The translations under genes and the position numbers were made by a program. Below the pieces are notes generated by a model. That model had not been told where the DNA came from. It did no database searches and saw only the letters and a program-made list of their open reading frames with translations. 64,000 nt of DNA from an uncultured Gammaproteobacteria bacterium (GTDB lineage: Bacteria > Pseudomonadota > Gammaproteobacteria > Arenicellales > JAANXG01). Positions 47,976-57,558 of this stretch are shown in pieces (position 1 is the stretch's first letter; each line of letters begins with the position of its first letter). The DNA is taken from positions 1-64,000 of the forward strand of contig CAMYMN010000012.1 in NCBI GenBank assembly GCA_947259395.1, given 5' to 3'.

Positions 47976-48944
47976 TCACCCGCGCCGATCAAACCGCCAT
48001 AACCCAGCATCGATCGCTAGCTTGCACGCGTTCGTCAATTCCTTGGACGTAGGACGGCGGTTGATGGCGTCGTATTTCGGGTTTTGTCCAACTTCGTACG
48101 CAGGGCGGTACTGATCCATGATGTTGACATAGGTGTCCTTAGATAACTCGGTGGCCAACCATTGAAAAATTGCTTTGGCTTCGTCGAGTTGATCGGGCAT
48201 CACCAGATAGCGGACCAGCAATCCACGCCGTGCCAGGCCATCGCGCCCGAATCGCAACGGGCCGACCTGCCGATGCATCTCACAGATTGCCGCGCGGGCA
48301 CGTTCTGGATAATCCTTGGCCTTGGCGTACGCGCGCGCGCTCTCCCGGCGCCAGAATTTGAAATCCGGCATGTAGATATCCACCAGGCCGTCCAATAAAT
48401 GCAGTGACGCGATGGCGTCATAGGCACTGGTGTTATAGACGATGGGCAGGCGTAGTCCTCTCGGCACTGCCTCGGCAATGGCTTCCGCCACCTGCGGGGC
48501 AACATGCTCTGGGGTCACGAAATTGATGTTGTGACATCCGCGATTTTGCAACTCGAGCATGTAGTCGGCAAGCTGATCGGCGCGGCATACTTGACCTCGA
48601 TTGCGTTGAGAAATATCCCAGTTCTGGCAGAACACGCAGCGCAGATTGCACAAGCCGAAAAAGATCGTGCCCGAACCGTTCCACCCACGCAGACAGTCTT
48701 CCTCACCGAAATGCGGGAATACACTGGAAACGACGGCATGACGGCCGGTATGACAGACACGCATCTCATTCCGCAAGCGGTTTACGTGGCAGTTTCGGGG
48801 ACAAGCACAGCAATCTTCCAACTCGGCCAACGCTGACTCTACCCGCGATCGTAGTTCTTCTCTATCCATGTGCGAGTAGGCTGGTTTGAATTTTTCAATT
48901 ACAAACCGCGGATCCGGAGTGGGCGGCGCTCGCAGTGCAAACAT
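47976..48944 (-). CDS. Radical SAM protein, PflA-like activating-enzyme family
   Basis: CNLRCVFCQNWDISQ (CxxxCxxC), plus upstream CCACPRNCHVNR cysteine cluster. Confidence 0.88.
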   Translation of the reverse strand: MFALRAPPTPDPRFVIEKFKPAYSHMDREELRSRVESALAELEDCCACPRNCHVNRLRNEMRVCHTGRHAVVSSVFPHFGEEDCLRGWNGSGTIFFGLCNLRCVFCQNWDISQRNRGQVCRADQLADYMLELQNRGCHNINFVTPEHVAPQVAEAIAEAVPRGLRLPIVYNTSAYDAIASLHLLDGLVDIYMPDFKFWRRESARAYAKAKDYPERARAAICEMHRQVGPLRFGRDGLARRGLLVRYLVMPDQLDEAKAIFQWLATELSKDTYVNIMDQYRPAYEVGQNPKYDAINRRPTSKELTNACKLAIDAGLWRFDRRG

Positions 48945-49079
48945 AGCAACTATCTATTCAGCACGGTCTACAAGTATTAATGCACCGCGTCTAAAGTGCA
49001 ATCGAAATCGAAACACACGTAGCCAATTTTACGTCGTTCACGTTAGGCTCCATCTATATTGTCGTCGAGCGTATGGTGT

Positions 49080-49646
49080 TCAGGGACGATGGCGGCTTTC
49101 GCCTAGTGTGATCCCGCTGGCAATGAGATGAGCCACGCGAATCGGCTCGGGCAACAAGCCATGAACGGAGAAACGCGCTAGTATGTTTTCGACATCGCGC
49201 AGCCCGATACCAATCCGTTGCACATACACACTCGCTACCGATTCCATCGGTCCCAACCGCTCGATAAGCTGCCATTTTCGTCTTCCCCCAGGCACCTTGT
49301 CCAGCAACGCCCGTCTTATAGCGGTGTAGTTCGGCCGTTTGCGCGCCACCGCGATGACCGGCACTGCCAATTCAGAGTGAACACGGTTCAGATCAACCAC
49401 GTTGAATCCGGCTACTGCCACACCCTGCAACAACACTGCATGTAAGTGGCGAACGAAGCGTGACCGTTGAATTAAACCAACAATCGTGTCTGTGGCGTTG
49501 CGTCCGTCGCGCCTTACCTTACCCGAAAGCACCCCCTCTAAACGCAGATTGGCAAACACGGCGCCCACCAACAGCACATCGCCGCGATGTTGACGATCAA
49601 ATGCGCCATCGTCAAAGCCGATGACGTGAGACCAACGTTTTCCCAT
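49080..49646 (-). CDS. DUF99 family (endonuclease dU-like) protein
   Basis: MGKRWSHVIGFDDGAFDRQHRGDVLLVGAVFAN...LRLEGVLSGKVRRDGRNATDTI; VLLQGVAVAGFNVVDL. Start at internal ATG 49646. Confidence 0.8.
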   Translation of the reverse strand: MGKRWSHVIGFDDGAFDRQHRGDVLLVGAVFANLRLEGVLSGKVRRDGRNATDTIVGLIQRSRFVRHLHAVLLQGVAVAGFNVVDLNRVHSELAVPVIAVARKRPNYTAIRRALLDKVPGGRRKWQLIERLGPMESVASVYVQRIGIGLRDVENILARFSVHGLLPEPIRVAHLIASGITLGESRHRP

Positions 49647-49662
49647 CGATAACGCCGCCGGG

Positions 49663-50133
49663 CTACCGCTGATAAGTTCCGATGAGCTCGGCTTGGTCGA
49701 CGATGTGGTCAGCCATCGCCTGTTCAAGCTCCCGCTTGGTGGGGTTGTTCAGATCCGCCAGTCGCACGTCGAGTGCGTATAATTTATGAAAGTAGCGATG
49801 GCTACCGACCGGTGGGCAGGGACCGCCATAGCCGGTTCGTTGCCAGTCGTTGAGGCCTTCACCGGTGCCCGCGGGTAGACCGGCGCTGCCTACACCCTCT
49901 GGCAAATCCGTATCGTCCGGCGGCAGGTTGTAGAGCACCCAATGCACCCAAGTCATTTTCGGTGCCGCGGGATCCGGGGCATCGGGGTCATCCACAATCA
50001 ACACCAGGCTCTTAGCCGTCTCCGGAACACCGCTCCAACTCAGCGGTGGCGAGACATCGTCTCCATCACAGGTATGTCGAGCCGGGATCTCCCCATTGGG
50101 TGCGAAGGCGCCCGAGGTAATAATTAGTGTCAT
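49663..50133 (-). CDS. YbhB/YbcL family Raf kinase inhibitor-like (PEBP) protein
   Basis: IPARHTCDGDDVSPPLSWSGVPETAKSLVLIVDDPDAPDP...WVHWVLYNLPP; start at internal ATG 50133. Confidence 0.93.
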   Translation of the reverse strand: MTLIITSGAFAPNGEIPARHTCDGDDVSPPLSWSGVPETAKSLVLIVDDPDAPDPAAPKMTWVHWVLYNLPPDDTDLPEGVGSAGLPAGTGEGLNDWQRTGYGGPCPPVGSHRYFHKLYALDVRLADLNNPTKRELEQAMADHIVDQAELIGTYQR

Positions 50134-50423
50134 GGCATATATCTCCACTGGGCCGCTAGGGTCCAGATTACCGATTTCCACCGCAAGTTCAATCGATGCA
50201 CCGCGGTACCAAGGCCCATCCCCAGGTTAAGTTACAGCCCACAATTTAATGTGTATTTTGCCACGGCAGCAGCGGGCCGGTCATGACCCTGATTGGTAAG
50301 GTCGTCGCCGTCAATTCAGCAATACTTGCGGATTTCGACGGGTCCAATCTAGGCGTCCCGCTAGGTTTTGGTCACGACATGATCGGCCAAGTCAATCAGT
50401 GAATGATAAGCCAGACGTGAGTT

Positions 50424-51824
50424 TTACGCAGCTGCGTCCAACACAGACTTAATCCGCTGGTAATCCCTGGCTATCAACTTTGACATCGCAATGGTACCCG
50501 CATTCACGAAACCTTCGTGATTGACGACCACCTGATCCGGATCGTATCGATAATTCACCATACAACCAAAGGACTGCCGAAGACCTCGTTCTGACACATC
50601 GGCAAACGTATTGATTCTTTCTATGGCAGCGCCGTTTGCAAGATGAAATTCCGCCACCGAATCATGCAGGCTTCCGTCGTCACGACGCGCCCTGGTCAAA
50701 TAAGCCAAGACAGTCAATCGAAGCGCCTGCCGCAGTTCTTCGTGATTTCGATTGCGCTCATCGTTCGAGGCCGCCAATAACGCCTCGATTACATCATCCA
50801 AACCAGTGAGATTGCGCAACTCATCGGTGAAACCCCCAAGGACATTGCGTACCAAATCGGTATCAAAACCAGTTCGCAAGCGTTCGGTCGTTATGTATTG
50901 CAAAGCACTGGAGAACCTGGGAATCGGAGAAAGCGTGGTGAATGTATCAAGGGATGGAAATTCTTGCTGCAATTCGGCTAACACTTGCTTAATCAAGAAA
51001 TTGCCAAACGATATACCACGTAATCCACGTTGAGTATTATTTATCGAATAAAAAATCGCAGTGTCTGCTTGTTGAGGCTCTGCAATAGGTAAATTCTGGT
51101 CAATTAATGGTGGGATAGTTGTTGCGATCCCCTTCGTTAGCGCCACCTGCACGAAAATGAGTGGCTCATCCGGCAACGCTGGATGGAAAAAGGCAAAACA
51201 ACGTCGATCCTCCGCTAACCGTCGTCGCAGATCGTCCCAACCCTTGATTTCATGCACTGATTCATACGCTATTAATTTCTCCAATATATGCGCGGGACTG
51301 GTCCATTCGATGCGTTCGAGCCTGAGAAACCCACGATTGAACCACGAGCCGAACAGATGCTTCAGATCCGCATCTACAAGTCTTAGGTGGGGCCGCGTTC
51401 GTACCAGCCGAAGTAAATCAGAACGCATATTGACTAACGCTCTTGTTCCATACGGCGCCATATTCAATTGCCGAAACAGCTCTTGTCTGGGAGGCTCCAC
51501 CGCTTCAATTAACTTGAGCAAATCATCATCATCCTCGGTTTCAAAATATCTCTCTGCAGTACCGCTAATTTCACTTAGTTTCGGTCCGAAGCCTGAATAC
51601 AGTAGCTCGAAAAACTGTATACGCTCTGCATCGTCCGCGTCTGAATACCGTTGTAAAATATCCCTCGCTATGGCGATTGATGATGCCTCGCCATGGCCAT
51701 CGAGCAGTTTCTGACACCATCCCTCCATTGAATCGCCATCGCTTTTCCCTGCTTGCATGTGCAGCAGTTCACGACCGCGGTCGGCGACGGTCTCCATCAG
51801 ACGGTCCAGCCACTGCGTTCTCAT
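50424..51824 (-). CDS. Malonyl-CoA decarboxylase
   Basis: MCD motifs: CFAFFHPALPDEPLIFVQVAL, FYSINNTQRGLRGISFGNFLIKQV, FTTLSPIPRF, GCMVNYRYDP. ATG overlaps the upstream stop (TAATG). Confidence 0.93.
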   Translation of the reverse strand: MRTQWLDRLMETVADRGRELLHMQAGKSDGDSMEGWCQKLLDGHGEASSIAIARDILQRYSDADDAERIQFFELLYSGFGPKLSEISGTAERYFETEDDDDLLKLIEAVEPPRQELFRQLNMAPYGTRALVNMRSDLLRLVRTRPHLRLVDADLKHLFGSWFNRGFLRLERIEWTSPAHILEKLIAYESVHEIKGWDDLRRRLAEDRRCFAFFHPALPDEPLIFVQVALTKGIATTIPPLIDQNLPIAEPQQADTAIFYSINNTQRGLRGISFGNFLIKQVLAELQQEFPSLDTFTTLSPIPRFSSALQYITTERLRTGFDTDLVRNVLGGFTDELRNLTGLDDVIEALLAASNDERNRNHEELRQALRLTVLAYLTRARRDDGSLHDSVAEFHLANGAAIERINTFADVSERGLRQSFGCMVNYRYDPDQVVVNHEGFVNAGTIAMSKLIARDYQRIKSVLDAAA

Positions 51825-53034
51825 TATTGTATTGTCCCCATCAGGTAGTCCGGTAACCACGTGGCGAGTTGAGGAAACACGCACAAAAGTACAATACCGA
51901 TGACCATGCACAGCATAAATGGCAGCGCCCCCCATAAAACAACCGGTAACTTTACATCAGGAACAATACCATTGATGACGTACAAGTTTAGGCCTACAGG
52001 CGGAGTAATCAGGCCGATCTCCATATTGACCGTGAGTATGACGCCGAACCATATCGGGTCAAATCCGGCCTGCGTAATGATCGGCAGGAGCGTCGGCGTG
52101 GTCATCAAGATCACCGCCACCGGTGGCAAGAAGAACCCGGCGACAAGCAGAAAGATATTGATGAACAACAACAGCATCCACCGGTTCACGTCAAGAGTAG
52201 CAATCCACTCGGCGATCCCTTGGGTGATGTACAGGGTCGACATCATATAACTGAATAATGCATAATTGCAAAAAAAGCGCCGACACCCGCCGCCTCGGAT
52301 GGCGTCGCAACACCACCGTACAAGGCCCACAACACGAGCACGATGATAATCAGAAACGGGATGACCTTCGGCAGGATGACCAGTTTCTCCTTCAGTGAGA
52401 AACTCTTGTTCTCCTCGGTAAATCGATAGCCCTTGGCATAGGCGTATAACCACGCCCAGGCCATAAATAACAACGTCAGCATCATGCCAGGCAGCAAACC
52501 GGCGATGAACAAGCGGCCGATCGACGTCTCGGTCGAGATGCCATAGACAATCATGGTGATACTGGGGGGGATCAGAATCCCGAGCGTGCCGCCGGCGGCA
52601 ATGGCCCCGGTCGCAAGCCCTGCGGGGTACCCGCGCTTGCGCAGCTCGGGAATCCCCATTTTTCCGATGGCGGCACAGGTCGCCGGTGACGAGCCGGTCA
52701 ATGCCGCGAACACACCACACGCGCCGATATTGGATATCAGCAATCCTCCCGGGACCCGATACAGCCAACGGTCCAGTGCCTCATAGAGGTCTGCACCGGC
52801 CCGGGATGCGGCCACCGCGGCACCCATCAGCAAAAACATGGGAATCGACAACAGCGCGAATTCATCCAGACCGCCAAATAGGGTCTCGGCTATCACGTTG
52901 AAACTGCTGGGGCCGTCGACAATCAGCAGAAAAACGATCGCCACCGATCCCAGCGCGAAGGCCACGGGCATGCCGGTGATCAAGAATAGTATTAACGTCC
53001 CCGCCGCCAGTACGCCCCAACCCAGTTCGGACAT
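51824..53034 (-). pseudogene. dctM: TRAP transporter large permease (DctM-type), interrupted by a -1 frameshift at an A7/T7 run
   Basis: Frame 1 (53034 to 52243) encodes MSELGWGVLAAGT...TPSEAAGVGAFFA then runs out. Frame 2 (to 51824) continues ...YALFSYMMSTLYITQG...GLITPPVGLNLYVINGI...YLMGTIQ. Junction at 52270-52276. Confidence 0.85.
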
Positions 53035-53561
53035 CAGCGCTCCTCCTCGATCCCAAATGGCGTATGGCGCCCGGACAACAAGTTAATGATATCCACCAGG
53101 TATTGCAGCGACAGGATGCCGAAACCAACGGGCATCGCCAGGTAGGGTATCCATAACCGCACTTCCCAAACGGTGTCCGACAACCAGTCACTGTCCCAGG
53201 ACTCGAGCCACAGTTCATATCCCAACCAAGCGATCAGCCCGCAAAAAACAAAGGCGACAGAATACGCCAGCAGTGCCAGATAAAATCGGGGCCGGGAAGC
53301 AAGATACATCGGCAATAGCTCGACATTGACGTGACCCCGAGTCAACAGCACGTAGGGGCTGCCGACGAACGTGGCCGCAATCAACAGGTAGGTCACGAAC
53401 TCGGTTTGCCAGTAAGAGGATTCCTGCAACACGTAGCGCACCCAGACCATGTGGCACACGACGGCTACGGAAACCAGGATCATAAACGCTGCAATGACCC
53501 CGCAAACCTTGGACAGAAACTCCACACCCTTTGCAAATCGTTTCATCGTCCTAATCTGCAC
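53034..53561 (-). CDS. dctQ: TRAP transporter small permease (DctQ-type)
   Basis: 175 aa, four TM segments, TFVGSPYVLLTRGHVNVELLP motif. Confidence 0.9.
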   Translation of the reverse strand: MQIRTMKRFAKGVEFLSKVCGVIAAFMILVSVAVVCHMVWVRYVLQESSYWQTEFVTYLLIAATFVGSPYVLLTRGHVNVELLPMYLASRPRFYLALLAYSVAFVFCGLIAWLGYELWLESWDSDWLSDTVWEVRLWIPYLAMPVGFGILSLQYLVDIINLLSGRHTPFGIEEER

Positions 53562-53573
53562 GCATGCCAGAAG

Positions 53574-53603
53574 CGGACTGCCGATACAACGATCGGCAGT
53601 CCG
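53574..53603 (-). promoter_or_regulatory. Strong stem-loop between dctP and dctQ (differential expression/attenuator)
   Basis: 12-bp perfect stem CGGACTGCCGAT (53574-53585) / ATCGGCAGTCCG (53592-53603), 6-nt loop, no U-tract. Confidence 0.75.
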
Positions 53604-53626
53604 TTCACATCCCGTTAACGCACGTT

Positions 53627-54634
53627 TTAGTCGACCGACAAAGCCAGGTCGAGCAGTTCGCGGCCGCCCTTAACCTTATCTGCAAACGCCTTGTACGAGC
53701 TAGTGTTGGCAATATCACGCCACATCTTGGCTTGGTCGCCGGTCATAGTAACCACCTTGACACCCGCCTTTTCAAAAACTTCAATCAGACGATCGTCGGT
53801 CTTCTTTGCTTCCACAAACGCATACTCCTCTGCCTTCTTAGCCGCCTTCATAAGCGTGTCCTGTTGTTTGGGATTCAGCTTGTTGAAGCTCTTGATCGAC
53901 ATCAATATCGGTTCGTACATCACCCACAAGGCATGGTCGCCCGGGGCGGTGAGACATTTGACCTGTTCGTACAGACGATAGGAAACGAAGCTTGCCGAGC
54001 TGGTGTTGGCGGCGTTCAACACGCCGGTCTGCAAGGCGGTATAGATCTCCGAACTGGGCATCGAGGCAATGGACGCGCCAGCCGCCGCCAGCATCTGTTC
54101 AAATGCCTTGCCAGCGGCGCGAAATTGCTGACCCTTCACATCCTTCGGCTCCAAGATACAAGCCTCTTTCGACGCAAATCCACCGGCAAGCCAAGTATCC
54201 GCCAACACCATCACGCCAGCATCATTCATGATCTTCTTGATGCGTTGCATGAACTCCGAATTGTTCAGGCGTTTGGCGTGATCATGGTTTTTCACCAGTC
54301 CCGGCATCAAAGTCAGATTGAATTGAGGATGTTTGCCGCCCGCATAGGCTAATGGAAACGCGCTGATATCCAGGTTACCCCGGGTCATCGCGGTCCATTG
54401 TTCCTTTGGTTTGAACAGGGACTTACCGGGAAACACCTTGATATCCACCCCAACGTTGGCGCTGCTCATTTCCCTGGCGATGATCTGCACCATTTCGTCG
54501 CGAATATCGCCCTTGCCACCGGGCCACTGATGGGACGCCCGCATTTGTACATCCGCCGCCACCACGGCCGCGGGCACCGCCAGGTATAACGCACCCAATG
54601 CCGCCGCCAGGGTCGAAACAATCAACTTTCTCAT
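53627..54634 (-). CDS. dctP: TRAP transporter substrate-binding protein (DctP-type)
   Basis: Signal peptide; ASHQWPGGKGDIRDEMVQIIAREM; FRAAGKAFEQMLAAAGASIASMPSSEIYTALQTGVLNAANTS. Confidence 0.93.
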   Translation of the reverse strand: MRKLIVSTLAAALGALYLAVPAAVVAADVQMRASHQWPGGKGDIRDEMVQIIAREMSSANVGVDIKVFPGKSLFKPKEQWTAMTRGNLDISAFPLAYAGGKHPQFNLTLMPGLVKNHDHAKRLNNSEFMQRIKKIMNDAGVMVLADTWLAGGFASKEACILEPKDVKGQQFRAAGKAFEQMLAAAGASIASMPSSEIYTALQTGVLNAANTSSASFVSYRLYEQVKCLTAPGDHALWVMYEPILMSIKSFNKLNPKQQDTLMKAAKKAEEYAFVEAKKTDDRLIEVFEKAGVKVVTMTGDQAKMWRDIANTSSYKAFADKVKGGRELLDLALSVD

Positions 54635-55050
54635 CTCTCATCCTCCAGTTGGTTATGTGTTAGATACTGCGAACCGGTCATTTTAGTGCAGATAGGGCCA
54701 TTTACCGAAATCTATTGAGCGCGATAAGCGGGGTTTTTGTCATTTTTCGCAATTTATAATACGGTGGTGACAGGAGCGTGCGTCGGCGCTCCACACAAGC
54801 CTGGTCGACATGGGCTTTGTGTCCCGAGGGAGCTCGACGATTGATACGAGGCTAGTACGGATCTGCGGTGCGTCAGCTCCGTCGCGGAGTTCTCTCTATA
54901 GCAGCGATCTCGTCGGCCGAATTCAGTCCATGACACCGTTGTCCGTAATCGCTATTATCGCAACTGCGGCGTCCGTCGCAAAAATCATTGCTTTTTGCTT
55001 GGCGCGGTATCCAAATCTAACGACTGATTACGACCTGGAGAACGGCTGTT

Positions 55051-56037
55051 ATGTCCGCTGATGATCATCGCGTAATGTATGTCTTCCCCGGCCAGGGTTC
55101 TCAGTACAAAGGCATGGGAAGCGACCTCTATCGTGATTACTCGTCGGCCAGACATATATACGATCAAGCGAGCGAAGTACTGGGCTACGACATGGTCAGC
55201 GTTTCTTTTGCGGACCCTGACAAACAGCTTGATCTCACACGATATACGCAACCGGCGCTACTCACCCATCAGATTGCGTGTCTCGAGGTCTACCGGGAAG
55301 TGGCAGAGAATAATCCCGTTCCTGTCGCGGCGGCAGGTCACAGCCTCGGGGAATATACGGCACTGGTCGTTGCCGAGGCCCTTAGCTTTGAAAATGCCCT
55401 GTATCTGGTACAAAAGCGCGGCGAACTGATGGGCGAATATGGAGAGGGCGGCATGCTTGCTATGGCACTCGACCTCGACTCCGCACGCCGCTTGGCTGAC
55501 AAGCATTACTGTGGAATCGGCAGTCACAATCTGCCCGAACAAACCGTGGTCGGTGGAACGGGCGAGGATATGGATGCGCTGGCTAAGGAGGCTGCGAAAC
55601 TGTATCCCCGCCGGCGTTCGGTGCCATTGAAAACCGAAGGCGCATTTCATACCTATTTCATGGTCACCGCCGCGCGGCGCTTCAGGCCGATATTGGAAAC
55701 CACCGACATCGCACCGCCGAAGATGCGGGTATTGTCCAACTACACGGGTGACTACCACGATGCCGACGCGGCGAGCATCAAATCACGATTGTTCTTTCAG
55801 CTGTTCAACACCGTAAATTGGGTTGGCTGCTTGCAGACAGCGATCAACGATGGCATCAATGCCTTTGTCGAGTTCGGAGGCGGCATCGGCCGTTCCGATA
55901 CGCCTGATGGGATGCGCCCGAACCTGGAAAGCATTTTAAAAAAGACATGTCGCATCTCCAACCACGAGGCGTTGTACCTACCGGCGATAAACTGCAAGAC
56001 CATAAACCAGGCCGCACGTTTTTTTGTTGACGCTTGA
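55051..56037 (+). CDS. FabD-like ACP S-malonyltransferase / trans-AT-type acyltransferase
   Basis: VFPGQGSQYKGMG; GHSLGEYTALVVA (Ser nucleophile); TEGAFHTYFM (His). Confidence 0.9.
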   Translation: MSADDHRVMYVFPGQGSQYKGMGSDLYRDYSSARHIYDQASEVLGYDMVSVSFADPDKQLDLTRYTQPALLTHQIACLEVYREVAENNPVPVAAAGHSLGEYTALVVAEALSFENALYLVQKRGELMGEYGEGGMLAMALDLDSARRLADKHYCGIGSHNLPEQTVVGGTGEDMDALAKEAAKLYPRRRSVPLKTEGAFHTYFMVTAARRFRPILETTDIAPPKMRVLSNYTGDYHDADAASIKSRLFFQLFNTVNWVGCLQTAINDGINAFVEFGGGIGRSDTPDGMRPNLESILKKTCRISNHEALYLPAINCKTINQAARFFVDA

Positions 56038-56098
56038 ATCGTCGGTCCGGGCATTACAAGATGATTGCCGGCGACGCCTCTTTAAGACATCAGTCTTA

Positions 56099-56503
56099 TC
56101 AAACCTGCTCCAACTCAATCAACGTGCCGCAAAAATCCTTGGGATGTAAAAACAACACCGGTTTGTTGTGTGCACCAATCTTGGGGTTACCATCACCTAA
56201 CACACGCGCCCCCGCCGCGACCAGATTGTCGCGAGCCATGATGATATCCGCCACCTCGTAACAGACATGATGCATCCCCCCGTCGGGGTTCCGGCTCAAG
56301 AACTTTGCGATCGGCGAATCATCGCCCAGCGGTTGTAGCAACTCAATTTTCGTGTTTGAAAGTTCCACGAACACAGTGGTTACGCCGTGTTCGGGCATAT
56401 TCACCGGTGCGGATACTTTCGCCCCCAGCGTATCGCGATAAATCGCACTACCGGCCGCCAAGTCCGGTACAACAATGGCAACGTGGTTCAATTTGCCGAT
56501 CAT
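56099..56503 (-). CDS. mce: Methylmalonyl-CoA epimerase
   Basis: MIGKLNHVAIVVPDLAAGSAIYRDTLGAKVS; ELLQPLGDDSPIAKFLSRNPDGGMHHVCYEV. Confidence 0.93.
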   Translation of the reverse strand: MIGKLNHVAIVVPDLAAGSAIYRDTLGAKVSAPVNMPEHGVTTVFVELSNTKIELLQPLGDDSPIAKFLSRNPDGGMHHVCYEVADIIMARDNLVAAGARVLGDGNPKIGAHNKPVLFLHPKDFCGTLIELEQV

Positions 56504-56553
56504 CTGGGTCCCCCCGTATTCAAGTTATGGATGGGCATCGAGCAGCTATTGCG

Positions 56554-57558
56554 TCACTCCTTCGCCTTGGCGCTCAGAAATATATCGATCAATTGCTCCG
56601 CTGCCAAAGTGGGTGGAAGACGACCGTGGGTAACAGCATCTTCCAAGTCTCGAACGCGCGATCTAACCGCCGAATGTTCCTCGAGCTGGGCTCTCAGGCT
56701 TGCGGCGGTCTCGGCCCACATCCAGGCACGTGACTGTGCGGCACGCCGAGCTGCGATTTCATCGCCCGCGGACAAGGCGTCGCGATAACGTAACACGTTC
56801 TGCCATACCTCGGCGATGCCGTCGCCCTCAAGGGCGGAACAGGGCACAACCGGCACCCGCCAACTCGGGGACCGCGGGATAAGAAATTGTAGCGCATTGG
56901 AGTAATCGGCGACTGAACGCTTCGCTGCAGCTGCCAACTCACCGTCCGCCTTGTTCACCAGGATTATGTCGGCTAATTCCAGATTACCGCGTTTGATTCC
57001 CTGCAGTTCATCGCCGCCACCAGGCAACAACATTAAGATAAAGGCGTCAGTCATGTCCGCCACTGCAGTCTCGGACTGACCGACACCGACCGTTTCGACG
57101 ATAATCACATCGAAACCGGCCGCCTCGCAGATCAAGATCGACTCGCGGGTGCGCCGGGCGACTCCGCCGAGGGTCTGGCCGGCTGGAGAAGGCCGAATGA
57201 AGGCGCGGCGGCGGCAGGCAAGTCGCTGCATGCGCGTCTTGTCTCCCAATATCGAACCACCGCTCACGGTCGAAGACGGGTCTACCGCCAGTACCGCCAC
57301 CTTGTGTCCCTGGTCGATCACGTGATTGCCGATCGCCTCGATGAAGGTGGATTTGCCCACCCCGGGTACGCCGGATATACCGAGACGGATCGAATCTCCG
57401 GTATACGGCATGAGCCGTTCCAGTAGTTTCGCTGCTGCCGAGCGGTGATCCACTCGAGTGGATTCGATCACGGTTATCGCGCGCGCGAGCGCCCGCCGAT
57501 CACTGCTGCGAACGGCATTGGCAAGTACGTCGGGGTCCACGGATTTGGTGTTATGCAA
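56554..57558 (-). CDS. meaB: Methylmalonyl-CoA mutase-associated GTPase MeaB
   Basis: GISGVPGVGKSTFIEAIG P-loop; VLAVDPSSTVSGGSILGDKTRM; IVETVGVGQSE. Start uncertain (TTG/GTG near 57540-57558, overlapping the pccA end). Confidence 0.93.
   Translation of the reverse strand: MHNTKSVDPDVLANAVRSSDRRALARAITVIESTRVDHRSAAAKLLERLMPYTGDSIRLGISGVPGVGKSTFIEAIGNHVIDQGHKVAVLAVDPSSTVSGGSILGDKTRMQRLACRRRAFIRPSPAGQTLGGVARRTRESILICEAAGFDVIIVETVGVGQSETAVADMTDAFILMLLPGGGDELQGIKRGNLELADIILVNKADGELAAAAKRSVADYSNALQFLIPRSPSWRVPVVPCSALEGDGIAEVWQNVLRYRDALSAGDEIAARRAAQSRAWMWAETAASLRAQLEEHSAVRSRVRDLEDAVTHGRLPPTLAAEQLIDIFLSAKAKE

Noticed and set aside
53564-54352. 262-aa plus-strand ORF opposite dctP
   Set aside because: Antisense to a convincing TRAP binding-protein gene.
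54810-55061. Small ORF ending with an ATG/TGA overlap at the start of the FabD-like gene; considered as a hidden ACP
   Set aside because: Lacks the DSL/DSx phosphopantetheine motif and protein-like composition, so no support for an ACP.
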